DNA of 9,956 nt, from NCBI GenBank assembly GCA_017553245.1, contig JAFZMT010000227.1, positions 1 to 9,956 of the forward strand. Direction: 5' to 3'. The position numbers and the translations under genes were made by a program. Numbering within the stretch: position 1 is the first letter of the stretch; each line of letters opens with the position of its first letter. The DNA is from Methanomicrobium sp. Lineage in GTDB: Archaea > Halobacteriota > Methanomicrobia > Methanomicrobiales > Methanomicrobiaceae. The notes under the pieces are model-generated. The model saw nothing but the letters and a program-made list of their open reading frames with translations. It did not search any database and had not been told where the DNA came from. Below, piece by piece: positions 1 to 5,676 of the stretch.

Positions 1-93
1 AATTCACACTGTGATGCGATCTCAAAAATGACGATTCTCAATCCGTCAATAATATATCATGCGAAGAGACGGAATAGGTGAAAAGTTAAACAT

Positions 94-115
94 ATGTGGT
101 TTACAAAAATCACAT
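94..115. promoter_or_regulatory. Inverted repeat overlapping the modA promoter region (operator candidate)
   Basis: ATGTGGT (94-100) and ATCACAT (109-115) form 7-base arms with one mismatch around an 8-base spacer. The right arm runs into a weak TATA-like stretch, CATTAAAT (113-120). A start site about 25 bases downstream of that box would leave a short leader before the modA ATG at 158. A second small dyad with related half-sites, TCACA-C-TGTGA, lies at 4-14. The position suits repression of modABC. The regulator is unknown and the consensus does not look like the bacterial ModE box. Confidence 0.4.
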
Positions 116-157
116 TAAATCAGTCTCTTTTTTAAACAGTATCAACAATGCTCAATC

Positions 158-1000
158 ATGGAAAAAAGAATTCTGTCTGTGATGTCAGTTCTGCTTCTTC
201 TGCTTGCACTGACAATTTTTGCCGGATGTACCTCTGCGGGTAACTCAGGTAACTCGGGTACCGCAACTCCCACGGCTGCGACTCCGGTCGATACCGCCGA
301 TGAAAAAATCTTCGTATACTCCGGCGCCGGCTTAAAAGGTCCGATGTCCGAGATAGGAAAAGTGTTTACCGAGAAATACGGCAACGAAGTCGAGTTCACA
401 TTCGCGGGTTCGGGTGTTCTGATCTCGCAGATGAAGACGACCAACCTCGGCGATGTCTTCATACCCGGCGGTCAGCCCGATTATAAGGTTGCGGCGGATC
501 AGGGTCTTGTAGTTGCCGATCCACAGCTTGTTGCCTACCATGTCCCCGTAATCGCGGTCGCCAAGGGCAACCCGCTCGGCATTAAAGATGTAACCGATCT
601 CGCAAAGAGCGGAGTACGCGTGGCACTCGGTGACACCAACGCAACCGCTATCGGAAAAGCGGGTGTCAAGATCTTCACCAAGGCAGGTATCCTTGACGAT
701 GTCGAGAAGAACGTCGTGATGCGCGGTGCAACCATCAACGAGGTCGTAACCGCGCTTGCATCGGGCAATGCGGATGTCGCACTCCTTACAAAGGACAATG
801 CAAAGGCGGATAAGTTTGATATCATTGAGATACCCGTATCGGACAACTCAATCCTCATAACGCCGATAGGCATCACGACCTTCACAAAGAATCCGACACT
901 TGCTCAGAAGTTCGCGGACTTCACGGCATCGGACGAAGGTAAAGCCATATTCAAGAAATACGGCTTCCCGCCCTATCCGGATCCGAAATACACGGCATGA
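158..1000 (+). CDS. modA: Molybdate/tungstate ABC transporter substrate-binding lipoprotein
   Basis: Binds molybdate (perhaps tungstate) outside the membrane and passes it to ModBC. The 280-residue protein has an N-terminal hydrophobic stretch (about 8-22) ending in a lipobox, FAGC with Cys24, so it should be a membrane-anchored lipoprotein. A Ser/Thr/Gly-rich linker (25-48) follows, then a periplasmic-binding type 2 fold. The phrases YSGAGLKGPM (54-63), AGSGVLISQM (83-92) and GDVFIPGG (98-105) match the ModA pattern, in which Ser residues after the first and second strands bind the oxyanion. The pattern differs from archaeal WtpA (tungstate) proteins, so I prefer ModA. The length is normal for the family. 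No ribosome-binding site precedes the ATG, so translation is probably from a short or leaderless transcript. modB follows after 61 bases. The family call is firm; Mo versus W specificity is inferred. Confidence 0.93.
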   Translation: MEKRILSVMSVLLLLLALTIFAGCTSAGNSGNSGTATPTAATPVDTADEKIFVYSGAGLKGPMSEIGKVFTEKYGNEVEFTFAGSGVLISQMKTTNLGDVFIPGGQPDYKVAADQGLVVADPQLVAYHVPVIAVAKGNPLGIKDVTDLAKSGVRVALGDTNATAIGKAGVKIFTKAGILDDVEKNVVMRGATINEVVTALASGNADVALLTKDNAKADKFDIIEIPVSDNSILITPIGITTFTKNPTLAQKFADFTASDEGKAIFKKYGFPPYPDPKYTA

Positions 1001-1050
1001 ATGAACTCCGGTAACTGAGGAGTTAATTAAGAGTTCATATAAGAGTTCAT
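1001..1050 (+). other. modA-modB intercistronic stem-loop with alternative partners
   Basis: Directly after the modA stop codon, ATGAACTC (1001-1008) can pair perfectly with GAGTTCAT at 1031-1038 or with the identical copy at 1043-1050. The two copies belong to a 12-base direct repeat beginning AAGAGTTCAT. The overlapping AACTCC (1004-1009) can instead pair with GGAGTT (1019-1024), which contains the only Shine-Dalgarno-like sequence (GAGGAG, 1017-1022) in the gap. Such elements often protect the upstream binding-protein mRNA or attenuate the downstream genes. That role is inferred here. Confidence 0.6.
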
Positions 1051-1061
1051 CAAAACTGCCG

Positions 1062-1880
1062 ATGACGATCCAAAACAAACACTATTTTTCCGCTTTTAAA
1101 CTGCTGTGCATAGGTACGGCTCTGGCTGCCGTTATCGGTCTTATCGTTATCTTTACGGGTATGCTGCTCTATCCGAGCCTCGATGACCTCATCAGCTGCC
1201 TGCTGTCCGAAGAACTGCGCTTTGCGATAACGCTCTCGATAGTAACGGCACTGATATCGACCTTCTTATGCGCAATCGTGGCAATTCCGTCGGCATACTC
1301 GATGACGCGCTTTGATTTCTTCGGCAAAGAAGCCGCAAACATTCTGCTCAACCTGCCGCTCTCGCTTCCGCCTCTCGTGGCGGGTATTGCGCTTCTGATA
1401 TTCTTCTCCCCCGTATTGTCGCCCGTCGGCGGGCTGCTTGCGGCGATGGGGATTAACGTGGTCTATACGACGACGGCAATCGTGATTGCGCAGTTCTTTG
1501 TCAATACGCCATATATGATTCGGTCTCTGAGGTCCTCATTTGCCATGGTCAACCCGCGCTACGAGCATACCGCACGCACTCTCGGATGCAGCGAATGGAA
1601 TACCTTCGTTCAGGTGACGCTGCCGATGGCTAAGAGCGGGCTTATCGCCGGTATCGTAATTACGTGGTCGAAGGCAATGGGCGAGTTCGGAGCCGTGCTC
1701 ATGTTCGCCGGCGCAATCGCCATGAAGACCGAGACGCTTCCCATGGCACTCTTCATCAACATGACCACGGGCGACATAGAAAAATCAGTAGCCGCGGCTA
1801 TAATACTGCTGATTATCTCCGCGGTTGTCCTTGTTGCCGTCGAGCACTGGGGAAAGGAGACGGGTGTTGAATATGTCTGA
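1062..1880 (+). CDS. modB: Molybdate/tungstate ABC transporter permease
   Basis: Membrane channel subunit of the importer, working with ModA and ModC. The 272-residue protein has about six hydrophobic helices, roughly 11-34, 54-80, 92-116, 132-148, 190-220 and 242-262. The cytoplasmic EAA loop that docks on the ATPase is visible at 168-188, from EHTARTLG to the closing LP with the typical spacing. The start is ATG 1062, just before the first helix. No ATG, GTG or TTG lies in frame in the upstream gap and no good ribosome-binding site sits at normal distance: GAGGAG at 1017-1022 is 39 bases away. Translation may therefore depend on coupling or on RNA folding in the intercistronic repeat. It overlaps the 5' end of modC by 8 bases, which supports one operon. 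Confidence 0.93.
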   Translation: MTIQNKHYFSAFKLLCIGTALAAVIGLIVIFTGMLLYPSLDDLISCLLSEELRFAITLSIVTALISTFLCAIVAIPSAYSMTRFDFFGKEAANILLNLPLSLPPLVAGIALLIFFSPVLSPVGGLLAAMGINVVYTTTAIVIAQFFVNTPYMIRSLRSSFAMVNPRYEHTARTLGCSEWNTFVQVTLPMAKSGLIAGIVITWSKAMGEFGAVLMFAGAIAMKTETLPMALFINMTTGDIEKSVAAAIILLIISAVVLVAVEHWGKETGVEYV

Positions 1881-3042
1881 GATGACTGATACGGCTGAGA
1901 CGGATAAGACGAATAAGCCGGTTGAGACGAAAGAGATAACCAAGGCGGTTGAGACGGAAAATGCCGACCGCGACATCTCCGGCAACTGCCTTACGATTGA
2001 GAACTTCTCTATAACTCTCGGCGATTTCAAAGCCGAAAATCTGAATCTGAAGATAGGTGCCGGCGAATACTGCATAATTATCGGTCCTACCGGCGCGGGC
2101 AAGACGATTCTTCTTGAGTCAATCGCGGGCATACACCGCCTGAAATCCGGTAAGATTTACCTGCACGGCAGGGATATCACGGACATCCCGCCCGAACATC
2201 GCGGAATCGGCATAGTATACCAGGACTACATGCTCTTTCCGCATATGACAATCGGCGACAACATCGCATTCGGACTTAAGCATCGCGGCGTAAGCAGGGA
2301 GGAACGCGAGAGACAGACCGCGGAGATTGCCGGCAAACTGGGCATAGGTCACCTTCTCGGACGCTATCCGCAGACACTCTCGGGCGGCGAAAAACAGCGT
2401 GCGGCAATAGCGCGGGCGATAATCCTCAAGCCAAAAGTCCTGCTCCTCGACGAGCCCCTGTCTGCGCTTGACAACACCACCCGCGAAAATCTCCGCCGCG
2501 AACTCAAGAAACTGCACAGCGAGATGAATACGACTATTATTCATATTACGCATCATTTTGAGGACATCTACTCCCTTGCCGACCGCGTCGTAGTAATGCG
2601 GGAGGGAAGCATCATACAGTGCGGAAGCGTGGAAGAGATTGTAAGGAAACCCGATACGAGATTTATCGCCGATTTCACGGGCATGGAAAATATCTACGCA
2701 GGTATCTGCACGCCGCTGTCGAACGGAACCTGCGAAATCGATATAAACGGTCTGAAACTTTATGCCGTCTCCGAGAGGCGCGGCGATGTTAACGTCGGCA
2801 TACGCCCCGAAGAGCTGATAATATCAAAAGAAAAACTTGCATCCTCGGCACGCAACTCGGTCTGCGGCGAGGTCATTAAAATCACGGACAACGGCATCTT
2901 CTCAAAGATCGCCGTCGCCGAAGAAAAAAGCGGAGTTATTTTTACGGCAGCGCTTACAAAACAGGGCATAGAGAGCATGAACGTAAGCACGGGCGATAAG
3001 GTATATCTCACCTTCAAGGCAACGGCGGTTCATGTCTTCTGA
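1873..3042 (+). CDS. modC: Molybdate/tungstate ABC transporter ATP-binding protein with TOBE domain
   Basis: Cytoplasmic ATPase driving oxyanion import. From ATG 1873 it has 389 residues. It shows Walker A GPTGAGKT (71-78), Q-loop Gln117, signature LSGGE (169-173), Walker B VLLLDEP (189-195), D-loop SALD (197-200) and switch His227. A C-terminal TOBE/molybdate-binding region covers about 325-389. GGAG at 1856-1859 lies 13 bases from this ATG and 7 from an in-frame TTG at 1867, so the true start could be TTG 1867 (two residues longer); it overlaps the end of modB either way. The first ~35 residues are an unusual charged Thr/Glu/Lys-rich extension made of three 9-residue repeats, absent from ordinary ModC, where the ATPase domain starts almost at once. 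The TOBE domain may sense intracellular oxyanion and inhibit transport, as known for some family members. Confidence 0.93.
   Translation: MSEMTDTAETDKTNKPVETKEITKAVETENADRDISGNCLTIENFSITLGDFKAENLNLKIGAGEYCIIIGPTGAGKTILLESIAGIHRLKSGKIYLHGRDITDIPPEHRGIGIVYQDYMLFPHMTIGDNIAFGLKHRGVSREERERQTAEIAGKLGIGHLLGRYPQTLSGGEKQRAAIARAIILKPKVLLLDEPLSALDNTTRENLRRELKKLHSEMNTTIIHITHHFEDIYSLADRVVVMREGSIIQCGSVEEIVRKPDTRFIADFTGMENIYAGICTPLSNGTCEIDINGLKLYAVSERRGDVNVGIRPEELIISKEKLASSARNSVCGEVIKITDNGIFSKIAVAEEKSGVIFTAALTKQGIESMNVSTGDKVYLTFKATAVHVF
1891..1971 (+). repeat. 27-bp in-frame tandem repeat (three copies) in modC
   Basis: Three 27-base units, 1891-1917, 1918-1944 and 1945-1971, are marked by GG(C/T)TGAGACG at exact 27-base spacing (1893, 1920, 1947). 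They encode TAETDKTNK, PVETKEITK and AVETENADR, residues 7-33 of ModC. The copies have diverged but the period is exact and in frame, indicating duplication of a disordered segment. Confidence 0.85.
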
Positions 3043-3093
3043 TGTAACTAATGCAATGCCGCAGGATAAACCCGATTACTGAAAATCATTTCA

Positions 3094-3909
3094 TTATAAT
3101 TCCAGATTACCGAGACCTCTAAGAAGACGATTCATAAACAGAATATATTTTTCCAAAGAAGACCGTCGTGCATAGATTCCTTTATTACTGTGCATCTCTC
3201 CTTTTGTGGGAAGGCAAAGGCTGAAACATATCTGTTCACAATCATCATATTCACAGGATTCATCAGGCTCGGCTTCTTCATCTATTATCCTGTCACTGTT
3301 CACATAAACCGGTATTGTATCGAGATCACTCGGAACAAATTTCCACGTTTTGCAAAAACCGTCTGCAAGTTCGATGACTGCTTTTCCGACAGTATAATAC
3401 CAAAAATTGTTCTCTATGGTGAAATCAGCTTCGTCATCCCATGCCATATCCGTAACATCAAGAACAACCACACACTTTACTGCGACATTATTGCTGTTTA
3501 ATAATTCAATTACCTGCCTGGCACCTGTTGATTCATCCTCTTCATCTCCCGTAAATGCAACCAAAACATTCTCAGGCAGTTCCTCAGACAACATATTGCA
3601 GATTACGGACGCATTGGTAATCAGGTTGTCATATGTTCCCAATAATGTCTCATCATCCACTATTTTTGAAAAACAATCTGTTATTCTATGATGGCAATCA
3701 ACATGTGACGAAACAAGAACAACGGATTTATTCAATGAAGACAGGGGGCATTTTGAATACAAATGAAACAAGCCCTGAGAATCGATTTTGCTGTAATTAC
3801 TGTTACTTAATAATCCATTGATTACATCCAAACGGCGTGTATCCGTAAACTTCTTACCGTCATCCCTGTTGACCACAGACAATTTTTCCAATAAATCATA
3901 AATCTCCAT
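3094..3909 (-). CDS. Putative clan MH zinc peptidase (M28/M20/M42-like)
   Basis: A probable cytosolic di-zinc exopeptidase or amidohydrolase of 271 residues, with no signal peptide. The metal-site pattern of clan MH is present in order: HVD (His69, Asp71), Asp94 in GTYDN (bridging), Glu123-Glu124 in GDEEDE (catalytic base plus ligand), Asp151 in VVLDV, and His240 in EMHSNKG. It is shorter than most M28 or M42 enzymes (about 300-350), with an acidic stretch (209-223) before the last His. Start ATG 3909 has GGGGAG six bases upstream. Two sampled 60-base blocks are 40-42% G+C, against about 62% in a sampled fwdA block, which suggests foreign origin. It lies 58 bases downstream of trmO but has its own TATA box, so it is probably transcribed separately. 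The substrate is unknown and I assign no gene name. Confidence 0.72.
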   Translation of the reverse strand: MEIYDLLEKLSVVNRDDGKKFTDTRRLDVINGLLSNSNYSKIDSQGLFHLYSKCPLSSLNKSVVLVSSHVDCHHRITDCFSKIVDDETLLGTYDNLITNASVICNMLSEELPENVLVAFTGDEEDESTGARQVIELLNSNNVAVKCVVVLDVTDMAWDDEADFTIENNFWYYTVGKAVIELADGFCKTWKFVPSDLDTIPVYVNSDRIIDEEAEPDESCEYDDCEQICFSLCLPTKGEMHSNKGIYARRSSLEKYILFMNRLLRGLGNLEL

Positions 3910-3936
3910 AACAATCTCCCCTATAAATTATCAGTT

Positions 3937-3952
3937 AAAGAAGATGTTCTTT
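3937..3952. promoter_or_regulatory. Perfect dyad at the peptidase transcription start (operator candidate)
   Basis: AAAGAA (3937-3942), spacer GATG and TTCTTT (3947-3952) form a perfect 6+6 inverted repeat. It lies between the TATA box and the ribosome-binding site, at the predicted start of transcription, where a bound repressor would block RNA polymerase. It could also be a weak 3' hairpin of trmO mRNA. Confidence 0.4.
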
Positions 3953-3954
3953 GG

Positions 3955-3967
3955 AGTATATATATAA
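3955..3967 (-). promoter_or_regulatory. TATA-box promoter of the peptidase gene
   Basis: On the - strand the sequence reads AATTATATATATACT, the clearest archaeal TATA box in the window. A start site about 25 bases on would fall near 3936, giving a leader of roughly 27 bases that contains the GGGGAG ribosome-binding site of the peptidase. Confidence 0.6.
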
Positions 3968-4579
3968 TTATTTGTGCGTCCTTTCCGTGTCTCTGAGTCC
4001 TTTCGGAGTCGCATTCCAGTTAAAGATATCGTCAAGGTGCTTATCCTCGACCCAGCCGTTCTTCACCGTGACCTCATCCCTGTGATCGAACTTGTAGACA
4101 TAGGGCTTTATGTCGATTACCGGAGTGCCGTTTAAGATATCGACGGCGCCGATCTTTAAGACATTCTTCCTCTTCTCATCCCTGCCGAGAAGGGTGACGA
4201 TGGAAAAACCTATCGGGTTGGGGCGGTTAAAGTGGCGTATGGCAAAGATACCTTTCGCATTGCCGCCGTCGAGGAAAGGTTCGCGGACGAGCTGAACGCC
4301 GGTTGCCCTGTCAAAGTGATAGAGAAGAATCAGGTGCGAGAAGTTTTCGATATTTTGCAGACCCGGGACATATTCGTCATAGAGCACGATTTCGCCGACG
4401 GAATCATTGAATACGCCCTGAATGGGCGTGTTATCCTGTATGGTGTGCTCGGAGCGGACTATGCCTATGGGATGATAGACGACATCTTTACCCTTCCATT
4501 CCGCAAGTTTTTCATTGTAATCGTCGGGAAACTTCCCCGTCTTATTCCATTCACCGTTTGACTTTTCGCAATTATCCAT
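3968..4579 (-). CDS. trmO: tRNA (t6A37) N6-methyltransferase, TrmO/TsaA family
   Basis: Predicted S-adenosylmethionine-dependent enzyme that methylates N6-threonylcarbamoyladenosine at position 37 of tRNA. Of 203 residues, the TrmO beta-barrel domain covers about 35-165. It begins YHPIGIVRSEH and contains the family hallmarks RPNPIG (119-124), which binds the cofactor, and GTPVIDIKPY (151-160). The first 34 residues are a hydrophilic extension of unknown use, but no other start codon lies in frame before the domain, so ATG 4579 is kept. No Shine-Dalgarno sequence precedes it; a TATA-like stretch on the - strand near 4601-4612 would put the start of transcription almost on the ATG, so the mRNA may be leaderless. 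The archaeal substrate is inferred from the bacterial enzyme. Confidence 0.9.
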   Translation of the reverse strand: MDNCEKSNGEWNKTGKFPDDYNEKLAEWKGKDVVYHPIGIVRSEHTIQDNTPIQGVFNDSVGEIVLYDEYVPGLQNIENFSHLILLYHFDRATGVQLVREPFLDGGNAKGIFAIRHFNRPNPIGFSIVTLLGRDEKRKNVLKIGAVDILNGTPVIDIKPYVYKFDHRDEVTVKNGWVEDKHLDDIFNWNATPKGLRDTERTHK

Positions 4580-4623
4580 AACATATCATTAACCGCAGCC
4601 GTGAAATAAGTATTCAATTATTC

Positions 4624-4660
4624 GCGGCATCCCGCTAATCGCACGGTCAAATAATGCCGC
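4624..4660. promoter_or_regulatory. Dyad midway between divergent trmO and PEGA genes
   Basis: GCGGCAT (4624-4630) and ATGCCGC (4654-4660) are perfect 7-base inverted arms around a 23-base spacer, centred at 4642. That is within a few bases of the midpoint of the 136-base gap between the two divergent starts (4579 and 4716). A shared regulator site is possible, but no regulator is known. Confidence 0.35.
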
Positions 4661-4670
4661 ATTGCCAAAT

Positions 4671-4709
4671 GCTAAATATGCACAGGTCAATTATCCTGTA
4701 ACTGAGGTG
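4671..4709 (+). promoter_or_regulatory. Promoter and ribosome-binding site of the PEGA gene
   Basis: A TATA-like GCTAAATATGC (4671-4681) is followed about 25 bases later by GAGGTG (4704-4709), a good match to the archaeal anti-Shine-Dalgarno sequence and six bases from ATG 4716. This decides the start in favour of 4716 over the in-frame ATG at 4662, which overlaps the promoter and has no ribosome-binding site. Confidence 0.55.
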
Positions 4710-4715
4710 TTCAAA

Positions 4716-5522
4716 ATGAACTCATTCATGAATATCCCGACTGTTTTACTGCTCCTGCTGCTCTCAGCCCTCATAACCGCGACGGCGGCATCCCCCGCGG
4801 ACTCCGCCGGCACTGATACGGAGAGCAACGGCGTCAGTTTCCAATATTTAGACAGATATGCGGTCTGCTCGTTCTCATCAAACCCATACGGCGCCGAGAT
4901 ATACATAGACGGCATACTCACGGGCAGCGAACCCGTATTGAACCACTATCTTATCGCGGGCGAACACACGGTAAGAATGTCAAAGACCGGCTACAACACC
5001 GCAGAAAAGACCTTTACCGTAGCGGCGGGAGAACGTATAACAATCAGACTCAACCTTGAGGAGAAGGGCAGTCAGATACCTTTTATCTGCCTCTATTCAT
5101 ACCCCGCGGGTGCATCCGTGATTCTTGACGGCAATTACATCGGAGTGACGCCGATTGAAAACTACCCGACAGCACAGGGCACACATTCCGTGCAATACAC
5201 GCTCGACGGATACGAGAGCGTAACCTCCGAAGTCTCGGCGGAACCCGGTAAAGTTGCCTCGCTCTCGTTTACCATGACGCCGAAAGCCAACAATTATCCA
5301 GTCTGCAACTTCATATCCGAACCTTCGGGAGCGACCGTTATCCTTGACGGCAAATGCATAGGAATAACGCCGTTCATCAGCTACCGCGTAAGCCCGGGGG
5401 CGCACAGGATAAAATACTCGTATATGGGATACAAGGATGCCTCACAGACCTTCAATGCCGTCTATGACTCATCCGCCGATGTCTTCATGGCACTCGAACC
5501 GATTTCAGCGCCCGCAACATAA
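4716..5522 (+). CDS. Secreted protein with three PEGA domains
   Basis: Probably an extracellular or surface-attached protein of 268 residues. A signal peptide is visible: a hydrophobic core (about 7-22) with a likely cut near ATAAS (22-26). Three PEGA beta-domains follow, at about 50-115, 123-188 and 195-261. Each opens with a Cys-containing strand (VCSFSSNP, ICLYSYP, VCNFISEP), carries the GA-x-(I/V)-x-(I/L)-DG core (59-66, 132-138, 206-212), and ends in a strand after a G-x-H-x-(V/I) turn. No C-terminal membrane anchor is present, so it is either released or held by other contacts. PEGA proteins are abundant in Methanomicrobiales surface proteomes, but their biochemical role is largely unknown. 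It is divergent from trmO and converges on the fwd operon. Confidence 0.87.
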   Translation: MNSFMNIPTVLLLLLLSALITATAASPADSAGTDTESNGVSFQYLDRYAVCSFSSNPYGAEIYIDGILTGSEPVLNHYLIAGEHTVRMSKTGYNTAEKTFTVAAGERITIRLNLEEKGSQIPFICLYSYPAGASVILDGNYIGVTPIENYPTAQGTHSVQYTLDGYESVTSEVSAEPGKVASLSFTMTPKANNYPVCNFISEPSGATVILDGKCIGITPFISYRVSPGAHRIKYSYMGYKDASQTFNAVYDSSADVFMALEPISAPAT

Positions 5523-5541
5523 TACGAAAAACGGGATAAAA

Positions 5542-5617
5542 GCAAAACAAAAGCAAACAAAAGCAAAACAAGAGTAAAACAACTGCAAAACAAGAGTAAA
5601 ACAACTGCAAAACAAAA
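5542..5617. repeat. A-rich array of seven ~11-bp repeats with phased A-tracts
   Basis: Seven units with consensus G(C/T)AAAACAANN begin at 5542, 5553 (10 bases), 5563, 5574, 5585, 5596 and 5607. The middle four form two exact 22-base copies (5563-5584 and 5585-5606). A4 runs start at 5565, 5576, 5587, 5598 and 5609, exactly 11 bases apart, close to one helical turn, so the DNA may be intrinsically bent. On the - strand the same bases are serial T4 tracts downstream of fwdA. Confidence 0.85.
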
Positions 5618-5676
5618 ATCCCACAAAAAATAAAAATTCTTTTTTGAGACTCAGTCAAAATCGGGATGAGTCTCAA
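5614..5676 (-). terminator. fwdA terminator: stem-loop containing the stop codon, then T-tracts
   Basis: TTGAGACTCA (5644-5653) and TGAGTCTCAA (5667-5676) form a perfect 10-bp stem with a 13-base loop. On the - strand the fwdA stop codon (5653-5651) is the first triplet of the 3' arm. Beyond it lie T5 (5636-5632), T6 (5630-5625) and T5 (5618-5614), followed by the T4 series of the 11-bp array. Archaeal RNA polymerase stops at such T-tracts, so this is a convincing 3' end for the fwd operon. Confidence 0.75.

Noticed and set aside
148..246. Small overlapping frame from ATG 148 upstream of modA
   Set aside because: It overlaps the modA start out of frame, has no ribosome-binding site, and the translated sequence has no features.
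3190..3501. + strand frames within the peptidase region
   Set aside because: The - strand protein has a complete ordered set of clan MH metal ligands and a ribosome-binding site; the + frames have neither.
4662..4715. Upstream ATG start for the PEGA protein
   Set aside because: It would add 18 polar residues before the signal peptide, overlaps the TATA-like box and lacks a ribosome-binding site, while ATG 4716 has GAGGTG at ideal distance.
5542..5617. CRISPR array or integration site in the repetitive spacer
   Set aside because: Units are 11/22 bases, contiguous, without unique spacers; no cas genes, tRNA or integrase are in the window.
5485..5676. - strand frame of 63 codons encoding a very hydrophobic, membrane-like peptide
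   Set aside because: It starts with TTG inside fwdA without a ribosome-binding site. Its hydrophobicity comes from reading the T-rich 11/22-bp array, whose period is not a multiple of three; terminator DNA explains it better.
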